A stretch of DNA of 64,000 nucleotides. It comes from Anaeroglomus sp964630775. GTDB lineage: Bacteria > Planctomycetota > Phycisphaerae > Sedimentisphaerales > Anaerohalosphaeraceae. Below are positions 33,682-43,484 of the stretch, piece by piece; position 1 is the first letter of the stretch; the number at the start of each line of letters is the position of its first letter. The notes beneath the pieces were generated by a model. That model was not told the origin of the DNA. It saw only the letters and a list, made by a program, of their open reading frames with translations, and did not search any database. The DNA is taken from assembly GCA_964630775.1 (NCBI GenBank), contig CAZVYY010000008.1, forward strand, positions 1 to 64,000, written 5' to 3'. Made by a program: the position numbers and the translations under genes.

Positions 33682-35070
33682 TTATAATAACGCCGCAGCA
33701 GCAGGTTCCTGCTGCCCGCGATAGCGTTTGACTTTTTCCCGCAGCGTTCTGTCGCTGATGCCCAGAATACGGGCCGCCTGCGACTGATTGCCCTGCTGAC
33801 GATCCAGCGTATCGAGGATCGCCCTGCGTTCCAGTTCTTCCAGCGACACGCCGGCCAGATCCGCAAAACTGCAGGATTGCTTGATTTCGGCTTCCAGACC
33901 TTCGCGAATCTCATCCAGCAGCCAGGGAATCTGCTGGACGCTTAAAACCTCTCCGCTGCCCAGAATCATCGCCGACCGCACCATGTTGCGCAATTGGCGA
34001 ATGTTGCCCGGCCAGCGGTATTGCTCGAACAAATGCAGCGTCTGCCGGTCGATGGCGGTAATCCTGCGCGCCGATTCGGCGGCAAATTCATTGACAAACA
34101 GCCAGACCAGCTGCACGATATCCTCCTGCCGCTGACGCAGCGGCGGCACCATCAGGCGGATCCCACTGAGACGGTAATAAAGGTCCGCCCGGAAAGTCCC
34201 CTGTTCGACGGCTCGGACAATCGGACGATTGGTGGTGCTCAGAATGCGGACGTTGACATACACCGGATCATTGCCGCCAACCCGTTCAAAGCACATCTGC
34301 TCGATGGCCCTGAGCAGCTTGGCCTGAAAAGCCGCCGGCGTCTCGGTAATCTCATCCAGCAGCAGTGTTCCGCCGTGAGCGGCTTCAAAACGCCCCTTGC
34401 GGCTGAACAGCGCCCCGGTAAAAGCTCCCTTTTCATGGCCGAACAACTCGCTTTCCAGAAGCGACTCGGTCAGTGCCGCACAGTTGACCTTGATAAACGG
34501 CCCCTCGCTGCGGCGGCTGTTTTCATGAATCAACTGGGCCAGCAGTTCCTTGCCGGTGCCGCTTTCGCCTTCAATCAGAATCGGAGCCGAGGTCGGCGCG
34601 GCACGTTTGGCCAGGTCCACCGTCTGCCGCAGTGCGGCACTATGCCCGGCGATGCAGACCGCGGTGCCGGCCGGATAAATATAATCCATCGCCGCATACG
34701 GGTGGGCCGGAACAAAGCAATCCAGCACCCCTTCGGCCTTGCGGCGATCCACAGGCTTGACCAGAAATTCGGCATACCCCTTTCGCAGAGCCTCCAGTGC
34801 CTTGCGGGACGAATCCTCCGAAGCCACCAGCACCAGCGGGGCTTCCGGGTTTGAGGTCCGAATGGTGCGGAGTATGGATTCGGCCGCGTGGGAATACAGC
34901 GTCAGAAACGACTCGGCGACAAAGATCAGATTCCAGCGGATGCGTTCGATGCGGCTGGTCGCCTGTGTGTCGCTGACGGCAACCGTTCCCCGGATACCGC
35001 GGCGCGCAAGCTCTTCCAGAAGCTGGGCGGCCTGATGTGAATCCGGCTCCAGAATCAGCACATTGGACAT
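33682..35070 (-). CDS. Sigma-54-dependent activator with degenerate receiver domain
   Basis: A 462-residue NtrC/FleQ-type activator. The N-terminal receiver-like domain (1-115) has lost the acidic pocket: NLIFVAESF stands where the phospho-aspartate would be. The AAA+ domain is intact: Walker A GESGTGKELLAQ, the sigma-54 contact loop GAFTGA, and Walker B GGTLLLDEITE. A Fis-type helix-turn-helix ends the protein (GNQSQAARILGISDRTLREK). The start at 35070 follows the preceding stop by 5 bases. It probably drives sigma-54 flagellar promoters independently of phosphorylation, like FleQ; this is inference. A matching promoter candidate lies at 38293-38308. Confidence 0.9.
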   Translation of the reverse strand: MSNVLILEPDSHQAAQLLEELARRGIRGTVAVSDTQATSRIERIRWNLIFVAESFLTLYSHAAESILRTIRTSNPEAPLVLVASEDSSRKALEALRKGYAEFLVKPVDRRKAEGVLDCFVPAHPYAAMDYIYPAGTAVCIAGHSAALRQTVDLAKRAAPTSAPILIEGESGTGKELLAQLIHENSRRSEGPFIKVNCAALTESLLESELFGHEKGAFTGALFSRKGRFEAAHGGTLLLDEITETPAAFQAKLLRAIEQMCFERVGGNDPVYVNVRILSTTNRPIVRAVEQGTFRADLYYRLSGIRLMVPPLRQRQEDIVQLVWLFVNEFAAESARRITAIDRQTLHLFEQYRWPGNIRQLRNMVRSAMILGSGEVLSVQQIPWLLDEIREGLEAEIKQSCSFADLAGVSLEELERRAILDTLDRQQGNQSQAARILGISDRTLREKVKRYRGQQEPAAAALL

Positions 35071-35077
35071 CACTGTT

Positions 35078-35776
35078 TCACTGGGCGTTGGGGTCATTGC
35101 CGGCAATCCGTTGTTTCAATTCTTCCTGATTTTTCTTCAGCCATTCTATTTTTTTCCGCTGGGCCATCGCTGCGGACGCCCAGGTCGAATTGGGATATTC
35201 GGCGATTAGCAGGTTGTACAAATCCACCGCTCCCTCAGGGTTTTGCTTTCGGGTGCAATTGGCCGATTGATACATAGCCCAGGCCCGGATGGAATTCTGA
35301 GAGCCTGCGGTTTCCGCTGAGGCAAGGTCATAAAATCGCTTTGCCCGGACGAAATCTCCCACCCGGTACAAGGCATCCGCGGCGGCAATCGCGTTCAGCG
35401 GCGTCGTAACCTGATCCAGCCGGGCAAGATTGGGTTCGGCAGGACCCGCAGCGGCGGGCTGCGGCTGCAAAGCCGGCCTGACCGGATTTGCAACGGCCGA
35501 ATCCGTGTTGTTAGCCACTGCCGCTTTCTGCACAGGAGCCGCCTGACCAGCCTGTTTGGGCAACTGCAGCGACTGGAGCTGGCTGATCATGTCTTTGAGC
35601 GGACTGGCCTGAACCGGCTGATTAGGCTCCATCGCCGACACCTGGAGCATTTTGATCTGCTGCTGGAGCTGGCCGGATTTTTCGATGACATCCGGATTTT
35701 GATTCGCTGACGCATCCGTATCGCCGCCAGCCAGCAGGGTCATCGACAGGATGATATGCAGTCCGATGATATTCAT
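35078..35776 (-). CDS. Secreted or periplasmic TPR-type protein of the flagellar operon
   Basis: A 232-residue protein with a short hydrophobic N-terminus (MNIIGLHIILSMTLLAGG) that is probably a signal peptide, a Gln/Pro/Ala-rich middle, and a C-terminal pair of TPR-like helices (AADALYRVGDFVRAKRFYDL and GAVDLYNLLIAEYPNSTWAS). It overlaps the large TPR protein gene by 4 bases. The tail resembles the YbgF/outer-membrane assembly type of TPR, suggesting a scaffold role. No specific function is known. Confidence 0.72.
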   Translation of the reverse strand: MNIIGLHIILSMTLLAGGDTDASANQNPDVIEKSGQLQQQIKMLQVSAMEPNQPVQASPLKDMISQLQSLQLPKQAGQAAPVQKAAVANNTDSAVANPVRPALQPQPAAAGPAEPNLARLDQVTTPLNAIAAADALYRVGDFVRAKRFYDLASAETAGSQNSIRAWAMYQSANCTRKQNPEGAVDLYNLLIAEYPNSTWASAAMAQRKKIEWLKKNQEELKQRIAGNDPNAQ

Positions 35777-38244
35777 GGTTTGACCTCCTGCGGACTGACG
35801 CCCGCAAAAGCCAGGGCCGCCTTGTCATATTCCTTCTGATAGGTATAAATGCGACCCAGAATTTCGAATGTTTGCCTGCGTATCTCGGAATCCACCTGGG
35901 AATTGGACAAAATAGTCTGGCAAATCGTTTCCGCCTGCTTGGGCTGTTTGAGTTGTTCGGAAATCCGCGCCAGCAGCAGCCCGGCCTGCTGGGCCCGATA
36001 AGCATCCTGAATATCAGCCATGACTTCGTTCAGTTCGCGGCGGGCCAGTTCGTAGTCGCCCTGAACAAAATAGCATTCGGCCAGTTCCAGCGTCAGCCAG
36101 GCCCGAAGCTGGGAATCGGCGATAAATTCTATCTTGCGCCGCAGCAGCGAGATCGCCGCGTCCGCCGCGTCAATCGACCGCAGCACCTTGGACCGCGTTA
36201 TCAGAATCTCACAGGAGTCGGCCTGATTGAGGCGATCCATCGGAATGCTTTCAAGAATATTCAGCGCCCCCAGGTAATTGGACTGCCGCATCTCAGCCTC
36301 GGCCAGTTCCCGGATAATCTGCACATAGTCGCGGTTGGACATTTTGCTGCCCAGTGCAATGCGCAGCGCCTGTGAAGCCTGCTGATATTGCCCCAGTTCA
36401 ATATACGCCGCCCCGAGCATGGAGCACATCGACACGATACGGGAATCATTCTGATCCGTCATCAGTTCCATCGCCCGTCCAAGCCATTCCTTGACCGCCG
36501 TCCAGTCTTTCTGCAGATAGGCACAGCGTCCCAGGCCGTAGGCTGCATCAATCTTGCCCGGACGATTCAGGTCCATCTGAAACACTTTCTTGAATAAATC
36601 CGCAGCCTGAGCGGTCTGACCGTTTTCCAGCGTGGCCTGAGCCAGATAAAGCGTCGCCTGGTCGGCGGCCTTGCAATCCGGATACTGCAGCAGCATCTCG
36701 TTCAAATCCGTGCTGGCCCCGGCATAATCTTTCATGATCGTTCGGATTTTACTGGCTTCCAGATAGGCAAACGGTGCCAGCGGATTATGAGCAAAATGAC
36801 TCTGAATCAGCTTGTATTCGCCAAGACCGGCCGCATACTGATGGTCAAGGTGATACATCTGCCCCAGAACATAATGGGCATTGGGCGTACGATGATCGCC
36901 GCGATACCGCAGCAAAAACCGCTGCCACATGGAAATCGATTCTGCAATCAAATCCTTCCGGTAACTGTCAAAATCATCATAAGATTCCGGGTTGATCACA
37001 ACCGCATTCTGACCATCATAGTTCCACATCAGACCCGCCGCCCCGCTGACGACTTCGGCGGCATACTGCTGCGGCACATAAAGCAGATACGCCGTGACGG
37101 GTCGGCTGCGAATCACCGAATCTATCGTTTTCCAGGTCAGCCCGGTGCCGGATTGGGTCGCCACCTTGACAAGCACTTCCTGCAGCGGACTCTGAAGGCA
37201 GACCACAGACCATTGGGTACCCACGCTGCGGTTGGTGTCATAAATGATCTTCGGACTGCCGGCGCCTTCACTGATTTTGCGTCCCGCATGAGTCAGCACC
37301 TCGCACAAGGCCGCCTGGTCCATGTCGCTGGGCCAGATATCACCGAGGCTGTCCGACCACAAATGCCCGGGCAGCTCAAATTCGCCGGGATGAAGCCCCA
37401 TCACAAAACGGCTTAACGATTCGGACGCCATGAAATACAAATCTTCTTCGAGACTGGCCGGCAGAATCCCTTCAAACGCCTTCAGCAGTGCCGCAGTCTG
37501 ATAGGCATACCTGCGGGCCAAAAGATATTCACGATTCTGGTAATGGGTCGTCGCCAGATAATAACTGGCAAGCCCCCGCACCATGGCCGAGCGACTCTGC
37601 ATCGCAGCGGTAAACAAGGCATCCTGCCCGGCGGCTTCACCCTGCCGCTGCAGGCAGACCGCCATACGAAGTTTCAGATAGTCCAGAAGGTATTCATTTT
37701 CAAGGGTGGACGGCGAGAGGTTCGAGCTGATTTGCTGATAGACATAACAGGCCTTGGCATATTGTTTGGCCGCATAAAATGCATCTGCCGTCTGCAATGA
37801 AACACCCTGCTGGAGCTGGGCGAGTTCGTCACGGGTCAGAGGACTTGAATCGGCCAAAGCTTGTTCCGGCTGCGGTTTTGATACTGAGCTTGTGGCCGCG
37901 GCCTCCGGAATCGGCTCAGTACGAGGAGGCGACGGGAGTTGCTCGGCCTGAACCGATACCGGCCCGACAACAGTCATCGGACGCAGCCAAATCACACCGG
38001 CCAGGGCAATCATAATCAGAACATTGATCCCCAATATGGCATACAAAGGATTCATCCAAGTTCTGGAGCCGGATGTACCGGTTTTCTTGGGGGACGAGCT
38101 TCGGGCAGTCAGGTCTTTAATAAACGAAAAATCGCCGACAAACAACTCCTCGTGCGACGGATGCATATTTACACCCGCACCAAACGGCTCGGAACTGCCT
38201 GGGCCTTTTTCGAGATTGTCAATAAATAAATCTTTTTGGCTCAT
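35773..38244 (-). CDS. Membrane-anchored TPR protein with secretin-type STN domain
   Basis: An 823-residue protein. The N-terminal ~65 residues are cytoplasmic, one membrane helix spans about 68-88 (LYAILGINVLIMIALAGVIW), and the rest is periplasmic. TPR-like repeats begin near 140 (YAAKQYAKACYVYQQISSNL). A segment near 350-420 (LQEVLVKVATQSGTGLTWKT...AAGLMWNYDGQNAVVINPE) matches the short STN domain found in secretins and TonB receptors. Many TPR repeats follow to the end. It is first in the flagellar strand group. A periplasmic scaffold for motor or envelope structures is plausible but unproven. Confidence 0.78.
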   Translation of the reverse strand: MSQKDLFIDNLEKGPGSSEPFGAGVNMHPSHEELFVGDFSFIKDLTARSSSPKKTGTSGSRTWMNPLYAILGINVLIMIALAGVIWLRPMTVVGPVSVQAEQLPSPPRTEPIPEAAATSSVSKPQPEQALADSSPLTRDELAQLQQGVSLQTADAFYAAKQYAKACYVYQQISSNLSPSTLENEYLLDYLKLRMAVCLQRQGEAAGQDALFTAAMQSRSAMVRGLASYYLATTHYQNREYLLARRYAYQTAALLKAFEGILPASLEEDLYFMASESLSRFVMGLHPGEFELPGHLWSDSLGDIWPSDMDQAALCEVLTHAGRKISEGAGSPKIIYDTNRSVGTQWSVVCLQSPLQEVLVKVATQSGTGLTWKTIDSVIRSRPVTAYLLYVPQQYAAEVVSGAAGLMWNYDGQNAVVINPESYDDFDSYRKDLIAESISMWQRFLLRYRGDHRTPNAHYVLGQMYHLDHQYAAGLGEYKLIQSHFAHNPLAPFAYLEASKIRTIMKDYAGASTDLNEMLLQYPDCKAADQATLYLAQATLENGQTAQAADLFKKVFQMDLNRPGKIDAAYGLGRCAYLQKDWTAVKEWLGRAMELMTDQNDSRIVSMCSMLGAAYIELGQYQQASQALRIALGSKMSNRDYVQIIRELAEAEMRQSNYLGALNILESIPMDRLNQADSCEILITRSKVLRSIDAADAAISLLRRKIEFIADSQLRAWLTLELAECYFVQGDYELARRELNEVMADIQDAYRAQQAGLLLARISEQLKQPKQAETICQTILSNSQVDSEIRRQTFEILGRIYTYQKEYDKAALAFAGVSPQEVKP

Positions 38245-38292
38245 CCGTGAACCACTGTCCGCTTACATTGTTTAACATTTTTACATTATCCG

Positions 38293-38308
38293 CGCACTAT
38301 GCCGGCCA
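38293..38308 (-). promoter_or_regulatory. Candidate sigma-54 promoter for the flagellar operon
   Basis: On the minus strand TGGCCGGCATAGTGCG has the GG and GC dinucleotides at the required 10-base spacing (consensus TGGCACG-N4-TTGCW; TGGC, G, T and GC match). It lies about 50 bases upstream of the first TPR gene, and a sigma-54 activator is encoded in the same operon. Confidence 0.4.
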
Positions 38309-38423
38309 AACTCGATAATGCAATCCTTATGCCATTTTACCTAAACCTCCATTAAATCCTTAAAAACAGCATCTTGTGGGATTAAAAAAAAAGACATCGA
38401 TTCAGAGTGTATGCTTTCGATAC

Positions 38424-38456
38424 AAAAAAAATGGCTGACAGGGATGCCAGCCATTT
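38424..38456 (-). terminator. Rho-independent terminator of clpX
   Basis: On the minus strand ATGGCTG-N10-CAGCCAT is followed by a run of T. It lies 29 bases after the clpX stop and separates clpX from the flagellar operon. Confidence 0.9.
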
Positions 38457-38484
38457 CAGTCATTCTATACCAGTTGATTAGTAT

Positions 38485-39753
38485 TTATGCGGACTCTTTA
38501 AGAGATTGTCCATCGCCAAACAAATCAACCTTGCCTTCCACAATCTCTGAGGTCACCACATATTTGCCGGGTTTGGGTTCTTCCGGCAGGCGATACATCA
38601 ATTCAACCATCAGATCTTCCATGATACCCCGCAGGGCACGGGCTCCGGTATCTCTCGCTATCGCCTTATGGGCCAATAACTTAAGCGCTTCCGGGGTAAA
38701 CTCCAGCGTTGCATCTTCCATCTCAAAGAGCTTCTGATACTGACGGACCAGAGCGTTCTTGGGTTCGGTCAGAATCTGTACAAGGGCATGCTCATCGAGG
38801 GCGGTTAAGGCCGTTATAATCGGAAGCCGACCAACAAACTCTGGAATCATACCAAACTCAATGATATCTTCCGGAGTAACTTGTTTAATAACCGTACTGT
38901 AATCGACCTTTTTATCAGCTTGCTTGCCTCCCTGTTCGCTGTCAAAGCCAATCAGCCGCTTGCCCAGACGTTTTTTGACAATATTATCCAGCCCGACAAA
39001 GGTACCGCCGCATATAAACATAATCTGGCTGGTGTCAATCTGGATATAGGCCTGTTCAGGGTGCTTGCGTCCGCCCTGCGGAGGAACATTAGCCATGGTT
39101 CCCTCCAGCATCTTGAGCAGAGCCTGCTGTACGCCTTCGCCGGACACGTCGCGCGTAATCGAGACATTCTGAGTCGTCTTACCAATCTTATCGATTTCAT
39201 CAACATAAACGATGCCCCGCTGGGCAGCTTCGATGTCATAATCGGCATTCTGCAGCAGCCGCAGCAGGAAGTTTTCGACATCTTCGCCGACATAACCCGC
39301 TTCGGTCACGGTTGTTGCATCGCAAATCGCAAACGGCACATTGAGCATCCGGGCCAGCGTCCGGGCCAGCAGGGTTTTTCCGGAGCCGGTCGGCCCAATC
39401 AGCAAAATGTTGGATTTTTCGATTTCGACATCATTGTCATTGCTGTCGGTGTGCAGCAGACGTTTATAGTGGTTATGCACCGCCACAGAGATTTTCTTCT
39501 TGGCGTCATCCTGGCCAATCACGTACTGATCCAGAAATTCCTTGATTTCGCGGGGTTTTGGGACATCTTTGGCCACAGCCTTGTTTTTGCCGCGACGCTG
39601 TTCCTGCTTGATGATTGTCGAGCACAAATCCACGCATTCCGGGCAGATAAACACCCCGCCGGGACCCTCGACAAAGACCTCATATTGCTTTTTGATACGA
39701 CCGCAAAAGCTGCACAGTTCCCGTCGTCCACTCGAACCTGAATTTTTTGCCAT
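38485..39753 (-). CDS. clpX: ATP-dependent Clp protease ATP-binding subunit ClpX
   Basis: A 422-residue AAA+ unfoldase that feeds tagged proteins to ClpP. It has the N-terminal C4 zinc domain (CSFCGRIKKQYEVF, then CPECVDLC), Walker A GPTGSGKTLLARTLAR, Walker B IVYVDEIDKI, the pore loop GYVGEDVE and the sensor region EFVGRLPIITAL. I start at the ATG at 39753, where GGAG is 6 bases upstream, rather than the GTG at 39765. No clpP or tig is adjacent. The 283-bp gap to the divergent LacI gene is AT-rich and holds no other gene. Confidence 0.97.
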   Translation of the reverse strand: MAKNSGSSGRRELCSFCGRIKKQYEVFVEGPGGVFICPECVDLCSTIIKQEQRRGKNKAVAKDVPKPREIKEFLDQYVIGQDDAKKKISVAVHNHYKRLLHTDSNDNDVEIEKSNILLIGPTGSGKTLLARTLARMLNVPFAICDATTVTEAGYVGEDVENFLLRLLQNADYDIEAAQRGIVYVDEIDKIGKTTQNVSITRDVSGEGVQQALLKMLEGTMANVPPQGGRKHPEQAYIQIDTSQIMFICGGTFVGLDNIVKKRLGKRLIGFDSEQGGKQADKKVDYSTVIKQVTPEDIIEFGMIPEFVGRLPIITALTALDEHALVQILTEPKNALVRQYQKLFEMEDATLEFTPEALKLLAHKAIARDTGARALRGIMEDLMVELMYRLPEEPKPGKYVVTSEIVEGKVDLFGDGQSLKESA

Positions 39754-40036
39754 GCTTAACTCCACATTTCTGTTTTATAGTTATACTATTGTAGCAGAAG
39801 AATTCCCATTGTTCCACTTTTTTCTGACGACTTGGCTTTATCAGGTATTCGAACGGTTCCTCTCGGAAAATAGTCAAATAAACAATCATTATGCAGGAGG
39901 CAGAAGATTGATTTTACCTGTATTTAAGACTACAATATTTATATACTTTAAGCGAATGAGGACAAAATATATAGATTACTCGTAATATTCAGAATCTATT
40001 CTTGACGGATTCTAAATCGAAAATACAGGATTCCTT

Positions 40037-41071
40037 GTGAGAAAAAAAACGCAGGTCAGCCTAAAACAGATTGCCGAAGCCACCGATTTGTCGATCACCA
40101 CGGTATCTCGGGTGCTGCGTCAGCAGGGGGAAATCTCCGATGAAACCCGCAAACGGGTACTGAAGGTTGCCAGGGAATTGAATTACCGGCCGAATCTGCT
40201 GATTCAGGGGATTCAGACCGGACGGACGGGGAATGTGGGGGTCATGGTCCCGCCGTACAATCCTTACTGGGCGGAGATTCTCAAGGGAATTCACGACGAA
40301 CTGGTTGAAAACGATTACGCCCCGGTGGCATTATGGGATGAATCCATTCTGGCCCATGACAACCGGGAAGAATTTATGCTCAAACAGATGCACCGGCTGA
40401 TTGACCGCCGGGTGGATGGGGTGATCCTGTGGCCCAAAGTCAGCGAGGTTTACGGCGCCCATCTGGATGAACTGGAATCCCGCGAGCTGCCGGTGGTAAC
40501 AATCGACCATGAACTGGAATTTGCCGATTCGGTTGTCACGGATGAACAATTGGGCGCAGAGCTGGTTGCTCGCCATCTGTACAGCCAGGGCCACCGTTAT
40601 ATCGGCCATTTGGCCGGTGATCCGCACTGGACCTGGGCCCAGCAGCGACGCACCTATTTTGAAGCGGGCCTCCGGCAATACCCCGATGCGTCCTGCATCA
40701 CCATGGTGGGTTCGGATGATGCGGACAAGGTGCCCGGCATCGCTCGGATGCTGCTGAGCCTGAAACCCAGACCAACCGCGATATTTGCCTGCAGCGACTG
40801 GGTGGCCTACGAAATCTATGCCGCCGCCGCGGAAATGGGATTAAAGATTCCGGACGATTTATCCGTGGTCGGCTACAGCGACGACACATCCAGAATGTCG
40901 ATGTTAATTCATCCGGCGCTGACCACCATTCGGCAGAAACCGTATCAAATGGGCCAGGAAGCCGCCCGCCTTCTGATGGAGCGGGTCAATAAAATCAACA
41001 CCTCGGATAATCGCGTCCGTACCAAGATGGGCTGCGAACTGACGGTTCGCAATTCCACACGAAAACTATAA
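40037..41071 (+). CDS. LacI-family transcriptional regulator
   Basis: A 344-residue regulator. The helix-turn-helix is at residues 4-50 (LKQIAEATDLSITTVSRVLR, then YRPN), followed by a periplasmic-binding-protein-like sugar sensor (TGNVGVMVPPYNPYWAEILK; RRVDGVILWPKV; PTAIFACSDWVAYEIYAAAA; IPDDLSVVGYSDD). It starts at a GTG preceded by AGGA. It is convergent with the GH5-like gene and next to the GH130/epimerase/symporter genes, so it probably controls the mannan locus. Its operator is not known. Confidence 0.93.
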   Translation: MRKKTQVSLKQIAEATDLSITTVSRVLRQQGEISDETRKRVLKVARELNYRPNLLIQGIQTGRTGNVGVMVPPYNPYWAEILKGIHDELVENDYAPVALWDESILAHDNREEFMLKQMHRLIDRRVDGVILWPKVSEVYGAHLDELESRELPVVTIDHELEFADSVVTDEQLGAELVARHLYSQGHRYIGHLAGDPHWTWAQQRRTYFEAGLRQYPDASCITMVGSDDADKVPGIARMLLSLKPRPTAIFACSDWVAYEIYAAAAEMGLKIPDDLSVVGYSDDTSRMSMLIHPALTTIRQKPYQMGQEAARLLMERVNKINTSDNRVRTKMGCELTVRNSTRKL

Positions 41072-41091
41072 TTCAAATCCGCATCACGTGT

Positions 41092-43443
41092 TCACCACGA
41101 TTCGGGACAGAAACTCAGCCAATAGGCCGATAGTTCCCGAAAATCCTGATAGTCAATTTGCTGATCACCGCTGAAGTCCGTCTGCAATTCCGCACCCGAC
41201 ATCATCCATTCATCAATCAGCCTGTCCAGCAGTGCAGCATTCACCACGCAGGCGGGCGTTATCTTGACGGCAATGTCTTTACTGAAATCGGGAATTGTAC
41301 AGGTCAGTAACCCTCCTGTGGAAGCCGAATGCTGCCGAAGGAACCGCCCGCCGGGGACACGGGTATGATAAAAGTCCACTTGATAAAGACCGTCGGCCAA
41401 TCCCTTGACAGTTATGGATTCGCCGGAAAAAATACCGTTGGCAGTCTGACCGTATTGACTGTCGATATCATAAATCCACAATAGGGCTTTGTCCGGATGG
41501 ATCAGACCGATTGAATCCAGCAGGTATCGCCCATTGGGAGCGAATTCATAACTAGTGATATCGAACCAGTCCTGCCCGGTGTTTTTGACCTGCACGGATT
41601 GCTGCCCGGCGGACAGGCTCACCGATACGGTAAAATTGTTGGCCCCATTGGCAAAGCTCGAACTGAATACCTGCACCCCGTTGACCAGCACGCGCAGGCT
41701 GTTGCTGCCCCAGGACGAAACCTGCTTGACATGCAGGATTAGCTTTCCCGCTTCGGGCATGGTCAGATGAAAGGTCGGGTCCGTCTTGAGGGTAGGCTTG
41801 GAACTGCCCTGCAGATAGCGGGATAACTTATCCATTCCCGGAAATGTGTCGCCGACCAGCGTGAATTCCTTTTGTGTCGGCACATAATAAAAATCACCAA
41901 TCTGAGGAGTGGCAAAATAGGACGGAAATCCGGATACCGCCCGCGGCGCCGGCTGCATCCCCGCCAGGTCTTGCCCCGCAGCAAACATCGCCAGCGGACC
42001 AAAGACCTCATACATCCCATACGCCTCAATATAGGAATCCCACCACCACAGATGTGCCCCGCCTTTGGCCATAAAAGCACTCCAGATACCGTTGTGCAGA
42101 ACCAGCCCTTCGAGCATCTGCGTCTTATACGGCTCAGGCAGATTGGACACATTGGTTTCTGAATTCATCCCGTTGACCGACCCGGCACCGTATTCTCCGA
42201 AAATCACCGGTTTCTGGTAAGTCTGTGCCAATTCGAGCGTGGTGGTTTTAAACGGCTCGATGACCGGCGTGCCGTAATGATGCACCTGCACCAGATCAAT
42301 CGTGGGATGATTCCAGATAGGCTCAAAACCGCTTTCGCTGGAGCTGGTGGTAATCAGATGCCGATGGCAATCGATGGAACGGATGTAATCGGCCATCTCC
42401 TGATGCCAGGCAACGACGCCGCTGCGATTTTTGCTCCAGCCATCGGTAAACTGCACCTCATTCCACAGTTCCCAGGCCAAAATCGCCGGCGAATATCCCC
42501 AGCGGGCAATGATATACCGGTATTTATTTTTCGTCAGCTTCTTCGCTTCAGCATGCGTGAAGAAATCCTCGGGCTTGCTTAAAAAACCGCCATACGCCGC
42601 ATTCGCGATATTATAAGGATTCTCGCTCCAGTTGGGATTCACCGTGGAACTGAACTGCCCGTGATGCTGCAAAACCAGTTGGATCGCTATCCCCTGCTGC
42701 TCGGCAGCCTCCACCAGCGTATCCAGCCGCTGGGCAATCTGGAGACTGTATCGGCCCAGATTCTGATAATAACTGGAATAATCCGACCGCCATTCCAAGA
42801 TGCTGCAATTGGAAAAATGCGTCATCCAGAGCCGGGTCCAGTTTTCACCGACGGCACCCATATTCTGAAAATTGTACAGAAACGTCCCCAGCCCGTTACT
42901 CGACCAGCACACATTATGGCCGATGGGCAGATAAGGGCTGCCGTTGTCATATCGCAGACAGGCCGGATCAAGCCCATCGCGGCGAACGATTCCTTTTTTT
43001 GCACCTGGGACACACTCGAAATCGCCGACATTGTCCTGCTCAAGCGTCAGCACTCCATTTTCATACACGACAATATCATAAACATAGCGTCCGATCTGCA
43101 GCGGAGCAAAACGGAATTTCCACAACTCCGGCCCGGGATTGCGATATTTTTCCGGATTGACATCATAGACTTCATACTCCCGGCAAAAGAACGCCGGCAC
43201 CTGCCAGACCGTCTGCTCCGGCCCGGTGACAACCGCCCGAACATCTACCACGTCCGGGTCGAAGGGATTGCTGTAGGCCGTATCAAGCGAGAACACAGCC
43301 TCATATTTGGCAAAACGCTCCACGCCGGCGGCATTCTCCGTAATCGAGGTTATCCCTACAGCCAGACATATCGATGGAGCGCATACGACAACAAGCACCA
43401 TGGCTTGCACATTCCGCCCAACACTATCAAGACTTCGTTTCAT
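41092..43443 (-). CDS. Secreted GH5-like glycoside hydrolase with DUF5060 and dockerin-like domains
   Basis: A 783-residue exported enzyme. After a signal peptide (ending APSICLA) comes a DUF5060 module (about 35-140; FAKYEAVFSLDTAYSNPFDP), a TIM-barrel glycosidase with likely acid/base Glu at about 329 (AWELWNEVQFTDGW) and nucleophile Glu at about 417 (VIFGEYGAG), a beta-sandwich sugar-binding-like module (NSLRVLVNGVQVF) and a terminal dockerin-like loop (FSGDQQIDYQDFRELSAYWL). The neighbours suggest beta-mannan as substrate, but the family subclass cannot be fixed by eye. I start at the ATG at 43443 before the signal peptide; an earlier in-frame start exists at 43536. Confidence 0.84.
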   Translation of the reverse strand: MKRSLDSVGRNVQAMVLVVVCAPSICLAVGITSITENAAGVERFAKYEAVFSLDTAYSNPFDPDVVDVRAVVTGPEQTVWQVPAFFCREYEVYDVNPEKYRNPGPELWKFRFAPLQIGRYVYDIVVYENGVLTLEQDNVGDFECVPGAKKGIVRRDGLDPACLRYDNGSPYLPIGHNVCWSSNGLGTFLYNFQNMGAVGENWTRLWMTHFSNCSILEWRSDYSSYYQNLGRYSLQIAQRLDTLVEAAEQQGIAIQLVLQHHGQFSSTVNPNWSENPYNIANAAYGGFLSKPEDFFTHAEAKKLTKNKYRYIIARWGYSPAILAWELWNEVQFTDGWSKNRSGVVAWHQEMADYIRSIDCHRHLITTSSSESGFEPIWNHPTIDLVQVHHYGTPVIEPFKTTTLELAQTYQKPVIFGEYGAGSVNGMNSETNVSNLPEPYKTQMLEGLVLHNGIWSAFMAKGGAHLWWWDSYIEAYGMYEVFGPLAMFAAGQDLAGMQPAPRAVSGFPSYFATPQIGDFYYVPTQKEFTLVGDTFPGMDKLSRYLQGSSKPTLKTDPTFHLTMPEAGKLILHVKQVSSWGSNSLRVLVNGVQVFSSSFANGANNFTVSVSLSAGQQSVQVKNTGQDWFDITSYEFAPNGRYLLDSIGLIHPDKALLWIYDIDSQYGQTANGIFSGESITVKGLADGLYQVDFYHTRVPGGRFLRQHSASTGGLLTCTIPDFSKDIAVKITPACVVNAALLDRLIDEWMMSGAELQTDFSGDQQIDYQDFRELSAYWLSFCPESW

Positions 43444-43484
43444 GATCACCCCGGTTGATTCATAATGGATACAAAATCCCGCCC

